Positions 6,601 through 6,765 of a DNA stretch of 6,765 nt are shown in pieces (the first letter of the stretch is position 1; the number at the start of each line of letters is the position of its first letter). The position numbers and the translations under genes were made by a program. The notes beneath the pieces are model-generated. The model was not told the origin of the DNA. It saw only the letters and a list, made by a program, of their open reading frames with translations, and did no database searches. Source of the stretch: Chloroflexota bacterium (GTDB lineage Bacteria; Chloroflexota; UBA4733); contig JANWJO010000183.1 in NCBI GenBank assembly GCA_025449435.1, forward strand, positions 1 to 6,765, read 5' to 3'.

Positions 6601-6765
6601 GTTCGTACTGGATGTCCCCATCACTGCCGTCGCGGTACCGAACGAGTCGATCACCATGGCCATCCAGGCCAGCAACCAGGTATACACCGGCACGGTATCG
6701 GTGCGCGTGCCGGCGGTGCAGCGCTACCTCACGCTGTCGCTGAGCAGCGACAAGACGCAATACGG
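3683..6765 (+). CDS. Bacterial alpha-2-macroglobulin-family lipoprotein, N-terminal 1027 residues (3' end outside window)
   Basis: The frame is open from ATG 3683 to the last base with no stop. Bacterial alpha-2-macroglobulins are large surface or periplasmic proteins thought to trap foreign proteases. Residues 1-25 are a lipoprotein signal peptide: basic start, hydrophobic core, lipobox LTSC with Cys25. Residues 26-105 are a Ser/Thr/Ala linker, then a Pro-rich part to about 138. Two Ig-like (Big_5-type) domains follow at about 139-227 and 231-325. The diagnostic MG2 motif YGYTDRPIYRPGD is at 553-565. ASYRKPEFQVTV (654-665) and QYYYGQPVKGATV (685-697) mark MG3. ADKATYAVGDTAHVQVYAP (928-946) with ALVTVARG starts a later MG domain, and SDKTQY (1022-1027) starts the next, 94 residues on. 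Relatives usually run to 1500-1900 residues, so the thioester motif (CxEQ) and the complement-like C-terminal domains should lie beyond the window; no CxEQ is present in the visible part. The only cysteines are 25, 831 and 889. Ser at +2 after Cys25 does not signal inner-membrane retention in a diderm. No pbpC-like neighbour is visible. The family is confident; the class is undecided. Confidence 0.93.
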   Translation, partial: MTRTQPSRSGRFLPVLVLLLFLTSCSLGASAPAATSASTAATGTQSTNGPASGTGTTSTASAGNSAVTSTVTSTSSSTASAATTQATTGQSTTTTTVQAATTTAAPPANPLAPITAQVYTAPVGPIATPVPPGPAPAGVTFAVGSGAGEMRTHDPLTIQFANAVDHAAVQANLTFVPPMQGAVTWQGDTLQFTPKSAWPEATTVQVQVGAAANAGGNGRPVGWSFASPPKFALAEASPLDGQREVPRNAVINLVFTRSLAADTVAANVAISPALAGTWQQEGRMATFVPKQPLPLSTSYMVRVLAGVQDIDDESLPQGKTFQFRTTQYSDTTGDKGVFTYGAYSVFAPADQPPQLAFSTNGVGTVHLTVYQAPSMASFVAAFRPFAEQGAAPPASFHKLSEADVALDTSTTDSQLVTVPGVPGPGAYFIAESAAQSRLTGQFLLVSSQGVVLQQAGNDATAWVTNVRTGKPQAGVPVALYSLNDGSALGSGVTDASGLVKATIAPQTEPDAKFAIVPQLLAVAGTDAGFTASSSGWEFHASGFTSTTDPYTVYGYTDRPIYRPGDSAHLHVIVRANTAGSFSIPQSTPVFVTVSVNNATLVPAAKVALDAAGAFDLTVPLPANAPSGYGVVTVSMGSASAAPQDTYYPVTFQVASYRKPEFQVTVTTPPQPFVNGDTVPVTISAQYYYGQPVKGATVSLHVTRGDWYDAGIPGAVAQDPEIDQASSFTGRAYGIDVVTLSGTLNDQGTAVLNVPANLGDLDHSQLYTFEATVTDAAQEPVSNRTSAVIHRSHLQLFVVPVDYGANSQRPAAVAMTVQDVSGKEQVGTPVKCTAYQQTYSASQVGTPKGATVYYTLVEIPSFTLAISTGNDGSVQTDLWFTRPAGYRLHCTVTDSAGNVAGVDTYFWVSDTSGDLSPYATAAGSITLGADKATYAVGDTAHVQVYAPLKGVAALVTVARGAVLSQYVVQVTAQAFVLDVPITAVAVPNESITMAIQASNQVYTGTVSVRVPAVQRYLTLSLSSDKTQY
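3758..3997 (+). repeat. Low-complexity Ser/Thr/Ala linker coding region
   Basis: About 80 codons directly after the lipobox cysteine encode almost only Ser, Thr, Ala and Gly, including the run STTTTTV near the end. At DNA level, short units such as GAGCACTGC (3793-3801 and 3853-3861) recur. The segment is probably a flexible, possibly glycosylated spacer holding the macroglobulin domains away from the membrane. Length variation between strains would be expected here. Confidence 0.75.

Overview
The window looks like ordinary chromosomal DNA of a high-GC bacterium. It has four genes, all on the + strand. In order they are the 3' end of an MFS transporter (1-537), an FGGY sugar kinase that most resembles gluconokinase (598-2187), a polytopic NnrS-like membrane protein (2191-3453), and the first 1027 codons of a very large alpha-2-macroglobulin-type lipoprotein (3683 to the window end). 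I see no RNA gene, insertion sequence, CRISPR array or attachment site. Open frames on the other strand, some of them long, are explained by GC-rich codon structure.

Taxonomy is inference only. High GC, a cell-surface macroglobulin with two N-terminal Ig-like domains, and an unusually long Ser/Thr linker directly after the lipobox would suit a Chloroflexota-like organism, but nothing here proves it.

The kinase and the membrane gene are probably co-transcribed: they are separated by 3 nt and the second has no clear Shine-Dalgarno. The MFS gene ends 60 nt before the kinase, and an inverted repeat lies between them. An MFS exporter or importer next to a sugar kinase may mean shared sugar-acid metabolism, but the transporter fragment does not show its substrate. 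The macroglobulin gene has its own leader, ribosome binding site and possible promoter, so it is likely a separate unit.

Two points deserve attention. First, the NnrS-like frame is closed by an amber codon at 3451-3453. The same frame then continues for 34 sense codons that encode a good hydrophobic helix, up to TAA at 3556-3558. The gene therefore looks cut just before its last membrane helix by one nonsense codon. Second, the macroglobulin runs off the right edge before its thioester region, so its class (thioester-bearing or not) cannot be decided here. It carries only three cysteines in 1027 residues: the lipidation cysteine, and a pair placed to form a disulfide inside one domain.
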